From: Herbaspirillum sp. 3R11
GTDB taxonomy: Bacteria; Pseudomonadota; Gammaproteobacteria; Burkholderiales; Burkholderiaceae_D
Assembly (NCBI RefSeq): GCF_004563925.1
Contig: NZ_SPNJ01000001.1
Span: forward strand, 124,001-188,000
Direction of reading: 5' to 3'
Length of the DNA stretch: 64,000 nt
Position 1 is the first letter of the stretch; the number at the start of each line of letters is the position of its first letter. Below, in pieces: positions 24,030 through 32,378 of the stretch. Position numbers and translations under genes: made by a program. The notes beneath the pieces are model-generated. The model was not told the DNA's origin, ran no database searches, and saw only the letters and a program-made list of their open reading frames with translations.

Positions 24030-26564
24030 TTACAGCCAGAGAATTTGTTTGCGATAGGTCAGGTCGGTCAACAGCGGTTCGGCCGGGCCGGTGTGGAACA
24101 CCGCACCGCGTTCCAGCGCGAACACGCGGTCGGCCAGCGCCAGCACCAGGTCGAGGTTGTGCTCAACGATGACGATGGAGACTTCCTTGCGCAACTGATC
24201 GAAGACGGTGAACAGCTCCTGCACCACGGCCGGCGCGAGACCTTCAAACGGTTCGTCCAGCAACAGCAGCCTGACGTTGCCCGACAAGGCGCGCGCCACT
24301 GCCACCATTTGCTGCTCGCCGCCGGAGAGGAAGTCGGCCGGCGTATGCAGGCGTTCTTTCAGGCGCGGGAAGTAATGCAGGATTTTTTCTTCGCTCCAGG
24401 CGATGCCGTTGGAACTGTCGGTCTTGCGCGCCAGACGTCCCAGCGACAGGTTTTCCGCCACGGTCATGCCGGCGAACAGTCCGCGTCCCTGCGGTACGTA
24501 GCCGATACCGAGGCGCGCAATGTCGGGCGCACTGAGGCCGGCGATATCCTTGCCGTTGTAGCGGATGGCGCCCGAGGCAGGCTTGAGCAGACCGGTAAGC
24601 GCTTTCAACAGCGTCGACTTGCCGGCGCCGTTGCGGCCGAGCAGGGCGACGATCTCGCCTTCGCGCACTTCCAGCGTGGCGTCGTTGAGGATGTGGCTCT
24701 TGCCGTAGAAAGCATTGACCTTGTCGAAGGCCAGCAACTGCGGACGTTCCTGCGCATCGCCGGCGACGCGTCCGGTGACCGGCGGCGTGCCGGTACCGGT
24801 GTAGATCTCTTGCACGCGCTGGTCGGCGCGCGCTTCGTCCGGCGTGCCCGACATCAGCACGCTGCCCTGGTTCATCACCGTGACCTGTTGCGAGAAGCCG
24901 AGTACGCGGTCAATGTCATGCTCGACGATCAGCACCGGGATATTCTCGGCGATGATCTTCACGAGGCGCGACACGCGTTCGCGCTCGGCGGCAGCGAGGC
25001 CGGCCAATGGTTCGTCCATCAGCAGCACGTGCGGTTTCGATCCCAGCGCGATGCCCAGATCGACCAGCCGTTGGCCGCCGTAGGACAGCGCGCCGCCTTC
25101 GATCTGGTCGATGCCCTTGAGCCCGAGGAAGCGCATCAGCTCATCGGTTTCGGCGTGGATCTCGGGATAGCTGTCGATGTCCTTCCACATGTTGAAGCGC
25201 GAAGCATGGCGCGCCTGCAGCGACAGCCGCAGGTTTTCGTAGATGCTCAGGCCCTTGAACAGGTTGGTGATCTGGAACGAGCGCGCGAGGCCGCGCTGGC
25301 AGATCTGCCCCGGCGTCAGGCCCTGGATTTCTTCGCCGTTCAGTTTTACCGTGCCGCGGTTGGGCACGAACATGCCGGAGATCAGGTTGAAGGTCGTGGT
25401 CTTGCCGGCACCGTTGGGACCGATCAGCGCGTGGATTTCGCCGGCGTGCAGATTGATCTGCGCGCTCTTGACCGCCTGGATGCCGCCGAAGCGGATGTCG
25501 ACGTCCTTGACCTCCAGCACCAGTCCTTCTTGCGATGGCGGCTGCAAGAAAGCCGGCAGCGGTAAACCATCGACGATCTGGCGCTGGCTCATCGCCGCGC
25601 CAACTTCGGCTGGCGGGCGCAGGCGATTCTTGATCAGCTGCCAGATGCCGACCAGGCCGGTCGGCGAGAACAGGATGAAGCCGACGAAGGCGAGGCCGAA
25701 CCACAGCAGCCAGTTCTCGGTCCAGATCGACAGGCATTCACGGAACAGGATGTAGAACAGCGCGCCCAATGCAGGACCGAGGAAACTGCGCATGCCGCCG
25801 ATCACCACCATCGCCAGCAACTCGCCGGAGAACGCGACCGAGGTCGGCTCGGCCGAGGCGAAGCGGTGGTGGAAGGCCAGCAACGCTCCCGCGAGGCCGG
25901 TCACGCTGGCCGACACGATGAACATGATCAGCTTGTAGACGATGGTGCTGTAACCCTGGAAACGCGCGCGCTGCTCGTTCTCGCGGATCGCCACGATGGT
26001 GTGGCCGAACGGCGAGCGGATCACGCGTTGCAGCACGTACAGCACGATCAGCGCAATCACGCTGACGAAGACCAGGAAAGGAATCGACTGATCCAGATCG
26101 ATACCGGCCACCACCGGGCGCACCACATTGCCAAGTCCCGATTCGCCGCCGGTGAAATCAGTCCAGCGGAAGGCGATCGCAAACGTCAGCGCCGACAAGG
26201 CCAGCGTCAGCAGCGAGAAGTACACGCCGCGCCGGCGCAGGATCAGGAAGCCGACGATCGCCGCCGACACCGCGATGAAGGCGATCGTGAACAGCATCGG
26301 CGCCACGATCTGGCCGGGGAACCAATATTTCTGCGACAGCGCCGCCGCATAGGCGCCGACGCCGAACCAGGCGCCATGGCCGAACGAGGTCAGGCCGGTG
26401 TAGCCGACCAGCAGGTTCAGACCCATCGCCGCGATGGCGTAGATGACGACGTCGGTGGAGGACGACATGGTCAGGCCCAGCAGTTGCAGCAGGATGGGAA
26501 CGATGACCAGCGCCAGCGCGCCGATCCATAAAGTCTGATATTTGTTGTACATGTCCGCTCTCAT
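24030..26564 (-). CDS. Fused HAAT ABC importer: LivM-type permease + LivG-type ATPase + LivF-type ATPase
   Basis: This single 844-residue frame joins three parts that are usually separate proteins. Residues 1 to about 315 are a LivM-like permease (GLNLLVGYTGLTSFGHGAWFG). About 345-600 is a LivG-like ATPase with Walker A GPNGAGKTT (about 381), signature LSYGGQ and Walker B VLLMDEP (about 514). About 610-844 is a LivF-like ATPase with Walker A GRNGAGKST (about 641), LSGGEQQ (about 745) and LLLLDEP. All ATPase motifs look intact. The first ATG overlaps the livH stop (ATGA). With the other permease and the binding protein it makes an importer for an amino acid or carboxylic acid. LivM-LivG fusions are known, and a triple fusion is less usual. 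Confidence 0.92.
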   Translation of the reverse strand: MRADMYNKYQTLWIGALALVIVPILLQLLGLTMSSSTDVVIYAIAAMGLNLLVGYTGLTSFGHGAWFGVGAYAAALSQKYWFPGQIVAPMLFTIAFIAVSAAIVGFLILRRRGVYFSLLTLALSALTFAIAFRWTDFTGGESGLGNVVRPVVAGIDLDQSIPFLVFVSVIALIVLYVLQRVIRSPFGHTIVAIRENEQRARFQGYSTIVYKLIMFIVSASVTGLAGALLAFHHRFASAEPTSVAFSGELLAMVVIGGMRSFLGPALGALFYILFRECLSIWTENWLLWFGLAFVGFILFSPTGLVGIWQLIKNRLRPPAEVGAAMSQRQIVDGLPLPAFLQPPSQEGLVLEVKDVDIRFGGIQAVKSAQINLHAGEIHALIGPNGAGKTTTFNLISGMFVPNRGTVKLNGEEIQGLTPGQICQRGLARSFQITNLFKGLSIYENLRLSLQARHASRFNMWKDIDSYPEIHAETDELMRFLGLKGIDQIEGGALSYGGQRLVDLGIALGSKPHVLLMDEPLAGLAAAERERVSRLVKIIAENIPVLIVEHDIDRVLGFSQQVTVMNQGSVLMSGTPDEARADQRVQEIYTGTGTPPVTGRVAGDAQERPQLLAFDKVNAFYGKSHILNDATLEVREGEIVALLGRNGAGKSTLLKALTGLLKPASGAIRYNGKDIAGLSAPDIARLGIGYVPQGRGLFAGMTVAENLSLGRLARKTDSSNGIAWSEEKILHYFPRLKERLHTPADFLSGGEQQMVAVARALSGNVRLLLLDEPFEGLAPAVVQELFTVFDQLRKEVSIVIVEHNLDLVLALADRVFALERGAVFHTGPAEPLLTDLTYRKQILWL

Positions 26565-27436
26565 TCAAAACGTTCGATGCGCTCGCCGAGCAGGCCGCGC
26601 GGACGGAAGATCAGGACCAGCAGCATCAGCAGATACATCGACGCTTCACCGGCCGGCGCATAGAACTGGATCGTGATGCCGCGCACCACGCCTACCAGCA
26701 GCGCCGCCAGCACCACGCCCCAGAAGCTGCCGAGTCCGCCGATCACCACCACCACGAATGCGGCGGTCATGATTTCCGCGCCCATGGCCGGATGCACGCC
26801 GGAGATCGGCGCGAACAGCACGCCGGCCAGCGCCGCCAGACCGACGCCGAGCATCACGATGGCGGTCATGTAGGGCTGCAGCTTGATGCCGAGCACCGCG
26901 ACCATGTCGGGCTTCTGTACGCCGGCGCGCACCACGCGGCCGAAGGAAGTCTTGTTGAGCAATATCCAGATCAGCGTCAGCGCGACGATGACCGCCGCCA
27001 GCATCAGCAGGCGGTATTTGGAATACATGAAATCACCGACCATGATCTGGCCCTTGAGCGCCGGCGGGATCGATGCCGGCAGCGGCGAAGCGCCCCAGAA
27101 AATGCGGATCACCTGTTCCGCCACCATCGCCAGCCCGAAGGTCAGCAACAGGCCGAGAATCGGATCGGCCGAATAGAAGCGGCGCAGCAGGAAGCGCTCG
27201 AACAGGATGCCGATCAGCGCCACCAGCAGGGGCGAGATGATCAGGGCGCCGGTGAAGCCGAGGTACTTGGTGATCTCCACCGCGAGGTAGGCGCCGATGG
27301 CATAGAAGGCGCCGTGCGCCAGATTGACCACGCCGCCGAGGCTGAAAATCAGCGACAGCCCGAGCGCGATCAGCAGGTAGTACCCGCCGACCAACAGGCC
27401 GTTGAGGATTTGTTCCAACAGGAAAACGATTTGCAT
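26561..27436 (-). CDS. LivH-type ABC permease
   Basis: A 291-residue inner-membrane protein with about eight TM helices and the family blocks LLIALGLSLIFSLGGVVNLAHG and GLGSFWGVVLAALLVGVVRG. It pairs with the LivM part of the fused protein to form the import channel. The stop overlaps the next start by four bases. A hairpin stands between it and the binding-protein gene. Confidence 0.92.
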   Translation of the reverse strand: MQIVFLLEQILNGLLVGGYYLLIALGLSLIFSLGGVVNLAHGAFYAIGAYLAVEITKYLGFTGALIISPLLVALIGILFERFLLRRFYSADPILGLLLTFGLAMVAEQVIRIFWGASPLPASIPPALKGQIMVGDFMYSKYRLLMLAAVIVALTLIWILLNKTSFGRVVRAGVQKPDMVAVLGIKLQPYMTAIVMLGVGLAALAGVLFAPISGVHPAMGAEIMTAAFVVVVIGGLGSFWGVVLAALLVGVVRGITIQFYAPAGEASMYLLMLLVLIFRPRGLLGERIERFE

Positions 27437-27486
27437 TGCTGCTCCGGAGGGGAGTACGGGAAAAAGCGAGTGAGGTCCAAACCACC

Positions 27487-27520
27487 CGTCTTCGTTCCGG
27501 CTTGTACCGGAGCGAAGACG
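27487..27520 (-). other. Long intercistronic hairpin between binding-protein and LivH genes
   Basis: 27487-27500 and 27507-27520 form a 14-bp stem (one G-U) with a 6-base loop. No T-run follows on the minus strand. Such structures after binding-protein genes commonly protect the upstream mRNA so that the receptor is made in excess. Confidence 0.65.
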
Positions 27521-27535
27521 ATGGGTTAGCTAGAC

Positions 27536-28798
27536 TCAGGTGAACGTGCAGGCGTTCTCTTGCATGGTCGGCGCGAGGATTTCCAGCGACTCATTCGGTC
27601 CCGGCACCGACGAGCCGAGCAGCATGAAGTCCCATTTGTCCTTGATCTGCGCCTTCGGCTTCGGCGTGACGGTGTACATCTCCTGCAGCAACTGGTGATC
27701 CCAGGCGCGGTAGACGCCTTTACGCGCTTTCAGCACGTCGACTTGCGCGCCTTTTTCGAAGTAGTCGATCAGCTTGGCGGTGTCGAGCGTCTTGGTTTCG
27801 GTGATCGCCTGCACGATGGAGCGGAAGGCAACGTATTCGCCCCACGCCTGATTCTCGGGCGGCTTGCCGTATTTTTTCATGAAGGCGGCGACGAAGGCCT
27901 TGGCCGACGGCGCATTGACGTCGTGGTGCCAGGTGGTCGGCCAGGTGCCGGCGAAGCTGTCGGCGCCCGCGCCCCATGCGACCGCCGTGTCGAAGCCGAA
28001 ACCGGCAATCGGGAACGGCAGGCCGAACTCCGAGTATTGCTTGATGAAGTTGGTGATCTGGTTGCCGGCCAGGTTGGAGATGACCAGGTCCGGTTTGGCC
28101 TGGCGGATCTTCAGCAGGTAAGGGCTGAAGTCGGTGGCGTCGGTCGGCACGAGCTCGTCATTGGCAATCGTGCCGCCGTTGGCCGAGACGAAGGATTTGG
28201 CGGCGCGCAGCAGATCGTGGCCGAAGGCGTAATCAGCCGACAATGCGTACAGCTTCTTGCCCTTGATCAGGTTGTCGCGCAGCAGCGAGCGGCCACAGGC
28301 CTTGACGTAGGTCGAGTTGGCGGCCTCGATGTGGAACATGTATTTGTTGCAGCTCTTGCCGCGCAGTTCGTCGGAGTTGCAGCCGGTGTTCATGAACAGC
28401 TTCTTGTTGCGTTGCGCGACTTGCGCGATGCCCAGCGCCGAGGCGGAGGAGATTTCACCGATCAGCACGGCGGCGCCGTCGCGTTCCAGCAGGCGTTGCG
28501 CCTTGGAGGAGGCGGTCGGCGGATTGACCGAGTCTTCCGAAATCAGGGTGAGTTGGCGACCGAGCAGGCCGCCGGCCTTGTTCTGTTCTTCCACCGCCAG
28601 CGTGATGCTCATGACGGCGTATTCGCCCAGCGGGCCGAGGAAGCCGGTGCGCGGGGTCAGGTGACCGATGATGATTTTGTCCGACTGCGCCTTGACGATG
28701 GCGGGGAAGCCCATCGCCGAGGTGGCTGCGACGGCGGCGCCGGCTTTCAGTACGGTGCGACGGCCGGGCGACAGGATCTTGCTGTTGTCTTGTTCCAT
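27536..28798 (-). CDS. HAAT-family ABC substrate-binding protein, Tat signal
   Basis: A 420-residue periplasmic receptor with a twin-arginine signal (SPGRRTVLKAGAAVAA), then KIIIGHLTPRTGFLGPLGEY, typical of the Leu/Ile/Val-type receptor fold (Peripla_BP_6). AGGAGG precedes the ATG at a good distance. First gene of the six-gene operon (receptor, LivH, fused LivM-G-F, SDR, HADH-type, BKACE). The ligand is unknown. The downstream enzymes suggest a beta-hydroxy or beta-keto carboxylic acid. Confidence 0.9.
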   Translation of the reverse strand: MEQDNSKILSPGRRTVLKAGAAVAATSAMGFPAIVKAQSDKIIIGHLTPRTGFLGPLGEYAVMSITLAVEEQNKAGGLLGRQLTLISEDSVNPPTASSKAQRLLERDGAAVLIGEISSASALGIAQVAQRNKKLFMNTGCNSDELRGKSCNKYMFHIEAANSTYVKACGRSLLRDNLIKGKKLYALSADYAFGHDLLRAAKSFVSANGGTIANDELVPTDATDFSPYLLKIRQAKPDLVISNLAGNQITNFIKQYSEFGLPFPIAGFGFDTAVAWGAGADSFAGTWPTTWHHDVNAPSAKAFVAAFMKKYGKPPENQAWGEYVAFRSIVQAITETKTLDTAKLIDYFEKGAQVDVLKARKGVYRAWDHQLLQEMYTVTPKPKAQIKDKWDFMLLGSSVPGPNESLEILAPTMQENACTFT

Positions 28799-29232
28799 GG
28801 TGCATACCTCCTAAGGGTCCGGCGCGAGCCGGGTGTCTCGATGAAAAGCCGGTAACGGCAGCGGACTGCCGGCACGACTTGTTTTCTTATGGAGTGCCGT
28901 TTGCAATCAAGACAAGACTGAAAACGAAGCGCCGCAGCCATCTGGCTGGTCCGCCTCCGTCTCGTGATTTTTGCAACAGCCTCTTTTTTATGTCAGTTAT
29001 TTGACATGTGATCAAATGTATTCGATAGAATTGGGGTGTGTCAATCGGCGATGCAGCATGGTTGGACAAGTTTGCGGTGCCGGACGCCACCGGGAAAAGC
29101 TGCGTTCCGACAGGGTGTCAAACCACTGTAAACGCGCTGCGGTGCTGCATTGGAAGAGAAGAGCGGAACAAGGCGACTGCTATAATCCGCGGCAATTTTG
29201 AATAACAGACGCATTTCATCGGCACGGATGAA
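28799..29232. promoter_or_regulatory. Divergent control region with a palindromic operator and overlapping promoters
   Basis: ATTTGA (28999-29004) and TCAAAT (29012-29017) form a 6-bp dyad with a 7-base spacer, like sites of FCD-type GntR proteins. On the plus strand a consensus -35 box TTGACA (29001-29006) lies within it, with GATAGA (29024-29029) 17 bases on. This could drive the gntR gene. On the minus strand TTGATC, a 17-base spacer and CATAAA could drive the importer operon. One bound repressor would block both. The rest of the 434-base gap shows no gene. Confidence 0.6.
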
Positions 29233-29964
29233 ATGGTTTCAAGTGAGAAGCCGGGGACCATGGAACACACGATACTTGCGGACCTTTCGCAGATACGCAA
29301 AATCAGCCACACCACGCTGTCGCAGCGCGTATATGAAGATGTGCGCGAGCTGCTGCTGGCAGGGCAAGTCCGCCCCGGTCAGAAGCTGACGCTGAAAAGC
29401 CTGTCGGAGGCGCTCGGCACCAGCCAGATGCCGGTGCGGGAAGCGATCCGCCAGTTGTCGGCGGAAGGCGCGCTGGAAATTCTGCCCAACCGCGCCGTGC
29501 GCGTGCCGCTGATGACCAAGGACAAATTCCGCGAACTGCTCAAGATCCGGCTGGCGCTGGAAGGGCTGGCGGTCGAGCACGCGGCGCTGAACATTTCAGC
29601 CGAAGGCCTGCAAGCCGTGGCCGACCTGCACGACACCCTGTGCATCGAAATGCATCGCAAGAAGCCCGATGTCGACCTGATCATCCGCCTCAACAAGCAA
29701 TTGCACTTTGCCGCCTATGAAGGATCCGGCATGGCGACGCTGGTCGGCCTGATCGAGAGCCTGTGGCTGCAAGTCGGCCCGGTCATCAACCTCGACCTGC
29801 GCGCCGGTTCACGCCGCCTGTCGGAAGCGCCGGCGCTGGTGCATCACGCCGCGCTGCTCAAGGGCTTGCAGGACAAATCCCCGGAGCAGGCGCGCGCCGG
29901 CTTGTCGGGCGACCTGCTTAGCGCTGCGCAGATGATCCTGGCCGGCGACGGTTTGCCGGATTAG
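29233..29964 (+). CDS. GntR-family regulator, FCD type
   Basis: A 243-residue regulator with the GntR winged helix (about residues 28-95: SQRVYEDVRELLLAG, LSEALGTSQMPVREAIRQLSAEGALE). An all-helical FCD effector domain follows (LEGLAVEHAALN, NKQLHFAAYEGSG, HHAALLKGLQ). It is divergent from the importer/BKACE operon and very likely controls it and itself through the dyad at 28999-29017. An ATG at 29260 is an alternative start, and neither site has a strong Shine-Dalgarno. Confidence 0.9.
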   Translation: MVSSEKPGTMEHTILADLSQIRKISHTTLSQRVYEDVRELLLAGQVRPGQKLTLKSLSEALGTSQMPVREAIRQLSAEGALEILPNRAVRVPLMTKDKFRELLKIRLALEGLAVEHAALNISAEGLQAVADLHDTLCIEMHRKKPDVDLIIRLNKQLHFAAYEGSGMATLVGLIESLWLQVGPVINLDLRAGSRRLSEAPALVHHAALLKGLQDKSPEQARAGLSGDLLSAAQMILAGDGLPD

Positions 29965-30139
29965 GGCCTGCAAACAGGCTCGCCACCACCAGACTGAGCA
30001 GCGGTATCGCTGCGGCCAGCATCTCCAGGATGCCGGCGCTCTGTTCTATCATTTCCAACCGCACTTTGTAGTGCGTTGCGAACGCCATCAGCAGTAACAA
30101 AAACACGGCGGACAATCCCGCCATCAATCGAAGTCGCAT
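29918..30139 (-). CDS. Small membrane protein, unknown
   Basis: A 73-residue frame starting at 30139 (MRLRLMAGLSAVFLLL), with GGGAG about eight bases upstream. There are two likely TM segments (about residues 5-20 and 34-54), then a basic tail (NPANRRRPGSSAQR). The 3' end overlaps the last 47 bases of gntR on the opposite strand. I do not recognise it. The good ribosome binding site and hydrophobic pattern favour a real gene. Confidence 0.5.
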   Translation of the reverse strand: MRLRLMAGLSAVFLLLLMAFATHYKVRLEMIEQSAGILEMLAAAIPLLSLVVASLFAGPNPANRRRPGSSAQR

Positions 30140-30343
30140 GCTGTTCTCCCTGGGATGAGTGAAGGATGAATGGTGAAAATGGTGGATGGATTCCGCGGCG
30201 CGGAGTCCTGTCATGGATATCGACTGCGGCGTGCAAGACTTGCGCGATTTCCGCGTAAAGAAAGGTAAGTTTGCGTGGGCGCGAATACGGATAAAATGCG
30301 GGCAGCCGATTGTCTACGCCTGCCTTTCAATCAAAGGGATTTC

Positions 30344-31576
30344 ATGTCCGTTTCGTACGTTTCGCATTTCAATTCCAGCAAGGTGCTGGTTTCCGCTTTG
30401 CTGTGGTGCGCTTGCCAGTTCGCCGGGGCCCAGAACCTCGCTCCCGCGCCGGTCGCACCGCTGACCTTTGCGCCGCTTGAACCGACCCTGACGTCTTACC
30501 TGGTCCAGTACAAATTGCCGGCGCTGGCCGCCGCCGTGGTGCAGGACGGCCGCATCATCGCCGCCGGCGCGGTCGGTACGCGCAAGGTCGGCTCCGGCAT
30601 CGCGGTGACGGTCAATGACCGTTTCCACATCGGTTCCGACACCAAGGCTTTCACCGCCACGCTGGCCGGCATCCTGGTCGATCGCGGTACGATGGCGTGG
30701 ACCACCACGCTGGGCGAAGCTTTCCCCGAACTGGCGCCGAAAATGGACCCGGACTTCCGCCGCATCACCATCAGCCAGCTGCTGTCGCATACCTCGGGCA
30801 TTCCGGCCGACAACGCCGAGTTCCTCGAACTGCTGGCCAAGTCGATGTTTGAAGAGGGCAATCTTGACGACCTGCGCTATTGGACTTTGCAGCAATGGAT
30901 GAGCAAGCCGCTGCCGGCGCAGCCGGGGCAACCAGGTCAACGCTTTGCCTATTCCAACCTGGGTTACACGATCGCCGGCGCGATGATCGAGCGGGTGGCG
31001 CGCAAGAGCTGGGAAGAGCTGATCAACGAATGGATCTTCGATCCGATGGAACTCAAGAGCGCCGGCCTCGGTTCGCAGGCGACACTGGGTCGGGTCGATG
31101 CCGCGCTGGGTCACGTGCTGGTCGGCGAAGACATCGCCAAGCCCTTCATGGCCGGTCCCGGCGACGACAATCCGCAACTGATCGCACCGGCCGGCGGCGC
31201 CAATATGTCGGTGCTCGATTTTGCGCGCTGGGCCGGCTGGAACGCCGGCGAAGGCAAGCGCGGTCCGGCGCTGCTCAAGCCTGAAACGCTGAAGTTGCTG
31301 CACACGCCGGTGATCGACATGCCGCACGTGCAGAATCCTGAGCCAGGCACGCCGACCGACGGCAAGTACGGGCTCGGCTGGGTGACCGCGAAGATGGACT
31401 GGGCACCGCAGCCGCTGGTGTTCCACGGCGGCTCCAACCAGAAGAACCTGGCGCACATCTGGCTCAGTCCGGACAAGGATTTTGCCATCGTGGTGGTGAC
31501 CAACATCGCCAGCCAGGGCGCCAACGACGCCTTGTTTGCGGTGGCGGAAAAACTGTATCGCCAGTTCGCGCCGTGA
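30344..31576 (+). CDS. Serine beta-lactamase-like hydrolase (class C / EstB type), exported
   Basis: A 410-residue protein with an N-terminal signal (VLVSALLWCACQFAGAQ). It has the three marks of the beta-lactamase/transpeptidase-like fold: S-x-x-K in HIGSDTKAF, Y-x-N in YSNLGY, and HGGS near the C-terminus. Such proteins are periplasmic esterases, D-aminopeptidases or carboxypeptidases more often than true beta-lactamases. The start at 30344 has AAAGGG five bases upstream and gives a clean signal peptide. A longer frame begins at 30275. A weak promoter (TTGCGT near 30271, TAAAAT at 30292) may precede it. Confidence 0.85.
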   Translation: MSVSYVSHFNSSKVLVSALLWCACQFAGAQNLAPAPVAPLTFAPLEPTLTSYLVQYKLPALAAAVVQDGRIIAAGAVGTRKVGSGIAVTVNDRFHIGSDTKAFTATLAGILVDRGTMAWTTTLGEAFPELAPKMDPDFRRITISQLLSHTSGIPADNAEFLELLAKSMFEEGNLDDLRYWTLQQWMSKPLPAQPGQPGQRFAYSNLGYTIAGAMIERVARKSWEELINEWIFDPMELKSAGLGSQATLGRVDAALGHVLVGEDIAKPFMAGPGDDNPQLIAPAGGANMSVLDFARWAGWNAGEGKRGPALLKPETLKLLHTPVIDMPHVQNPEPGTPTDGKYGLGWVTAKMDWAPQPLVFHGGSNQKNLAHIWLSPDKDFAIVVVTNIASQGANDALFAVAEKLYRQFAP

Positions 31577-31594
31577 AAGAGGGGACGCGCGTGT

Positions 31595-31603
31595 TGATAC
31601 AAT
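31595..31603 (+). promoter_or_regulatory. Extended -10 promoter element for the DedA gene
   Basis: TGATACAAT fits an extended -10 box (TGn-TACAAT) about 40 bases upstream of the DedA start, in a short gap after the hydrolase gene. No good -35 box is seen, as is common with extended -10 promoters. Confidence 0.4.
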
Positions 31604-31644
31604 GCGCGTTCGTTCTGACTTATTCATCAACCTAGCGGGTGCTC

Positions 31645-32289
31645 ATGGATTTTCTTTTGTTCCTGGTCGATTTCATCGTCCATATTGATCGTCATCTGGC
31701 CGAACTGGCCGCGTCTTACGGACCGTGGCTGTTCCTGATCCTGTTCCTGATCATCTTCGCCGAAACCGGCCTGGTGGTGACGCCCATCCTGCCGGGCGAC
31801 TCGCTGCTGTTCGTGACCGGCGCGATTGCCGCGACTGGCGCATTCGACATCCATCTGATGGTGCTGACGCTGATCGTTGCGGCGATCCTCGGCGACAGCG
31901 TCAACTACCAGATCGGCAAGGCCATCGGCCTGAAGGTGTTCGACAATCCCAATTCACGCATCTTCAAGCGCGAGTATCTCGACAAGACGCACGCCTTCTA
32001 CGAACGCCACGGCGGCAAGACTGTGATCATCGCGCGCTTCGCGCCCATCGTGCGCACCTTCGCGCCGTTCGTGGCCGGCGTCGGCGCGATGACGTACACG
32101 CGCTTCTTCGCGTACAACGTGATCGGCGGCATTTTGTGGGTGGCCAGCTTCGGCTATGCCGGCTACTTCTTCGGCAACCTGCCGGTGGTGAAGCAGAACC
32201 TCAGCCTGCTGATCGTGGCGATCGTCGTGTTGTCGATCCTGCCGGGCGTGATCGGCTATCTGCGCCAGCGCATGAAATCGTCACGCTGA
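31645..32289 (+). CDS. DedA-family membrane protein
   Basis: A 214-residue inner-membrane protein with about five hydrophobic segments and the family motifs [32 protein letters not shown] and [19 protein letters not shown]. DedA proteins are linked to undecaprenyl-phosphate or phospholipid flipping and membrane homeostasis. The start may also be the GTG at 31639. Ribosome binding site weak. A strong terminator follows. Confidence 0.92.
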   Translation: MDFLLFLVDFIVHIDRHLAELAASYGPWLFLILFLIIFAETGLVVTPILPGDSLLFVTGAIAATGAFDIHLMVLTLIVAAILGDSVNYQIGKAIGLKVFDNPNSRIFKREYLDKTHAFYERHGGKTVIIARFAPIVRTFAPFVAGVGAMTYTRFFAYNVIGGILWVASFGYAGYFFGNLPVVKQNLSLLIVAIVVLSILPGVIGYLRQRMKSSR

Positions 32290-32310
32290 GTTCCGTAGCC
32301 GATAAAGTGA

Positions 32311-32341
32311 AAAGCCGTTCAGTGATGAACGGCTTTTTTTT
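32311..32341 (+). terminator. Terminator after the DedA gene
   Basis: AAAGCCGTTC (32311-32320) and GAACGGCTTT (32327-32336) form a 10-bp perfect stem followed by five T. The reverse reading also has a T-rich side, so it may serve the convergent asparaginase-like gene ending at 32379. Confidence 0.9.
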
Positions 32342-32378
32342 GTCCTGCCATTTCACGACGGATTTCACTGCTTCCGGA

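Noticed and set aside
30344-31576. Calling the serine hydrolase a class C beta-lactamase (resistance gene)
   Set aside because: The S-x-x-K, Y-x-N and HGGS marks are shared with esterases and peptidases. There is no AmpR-type neighbour, and the sequence alone does not support antibiotic hydrolysis.
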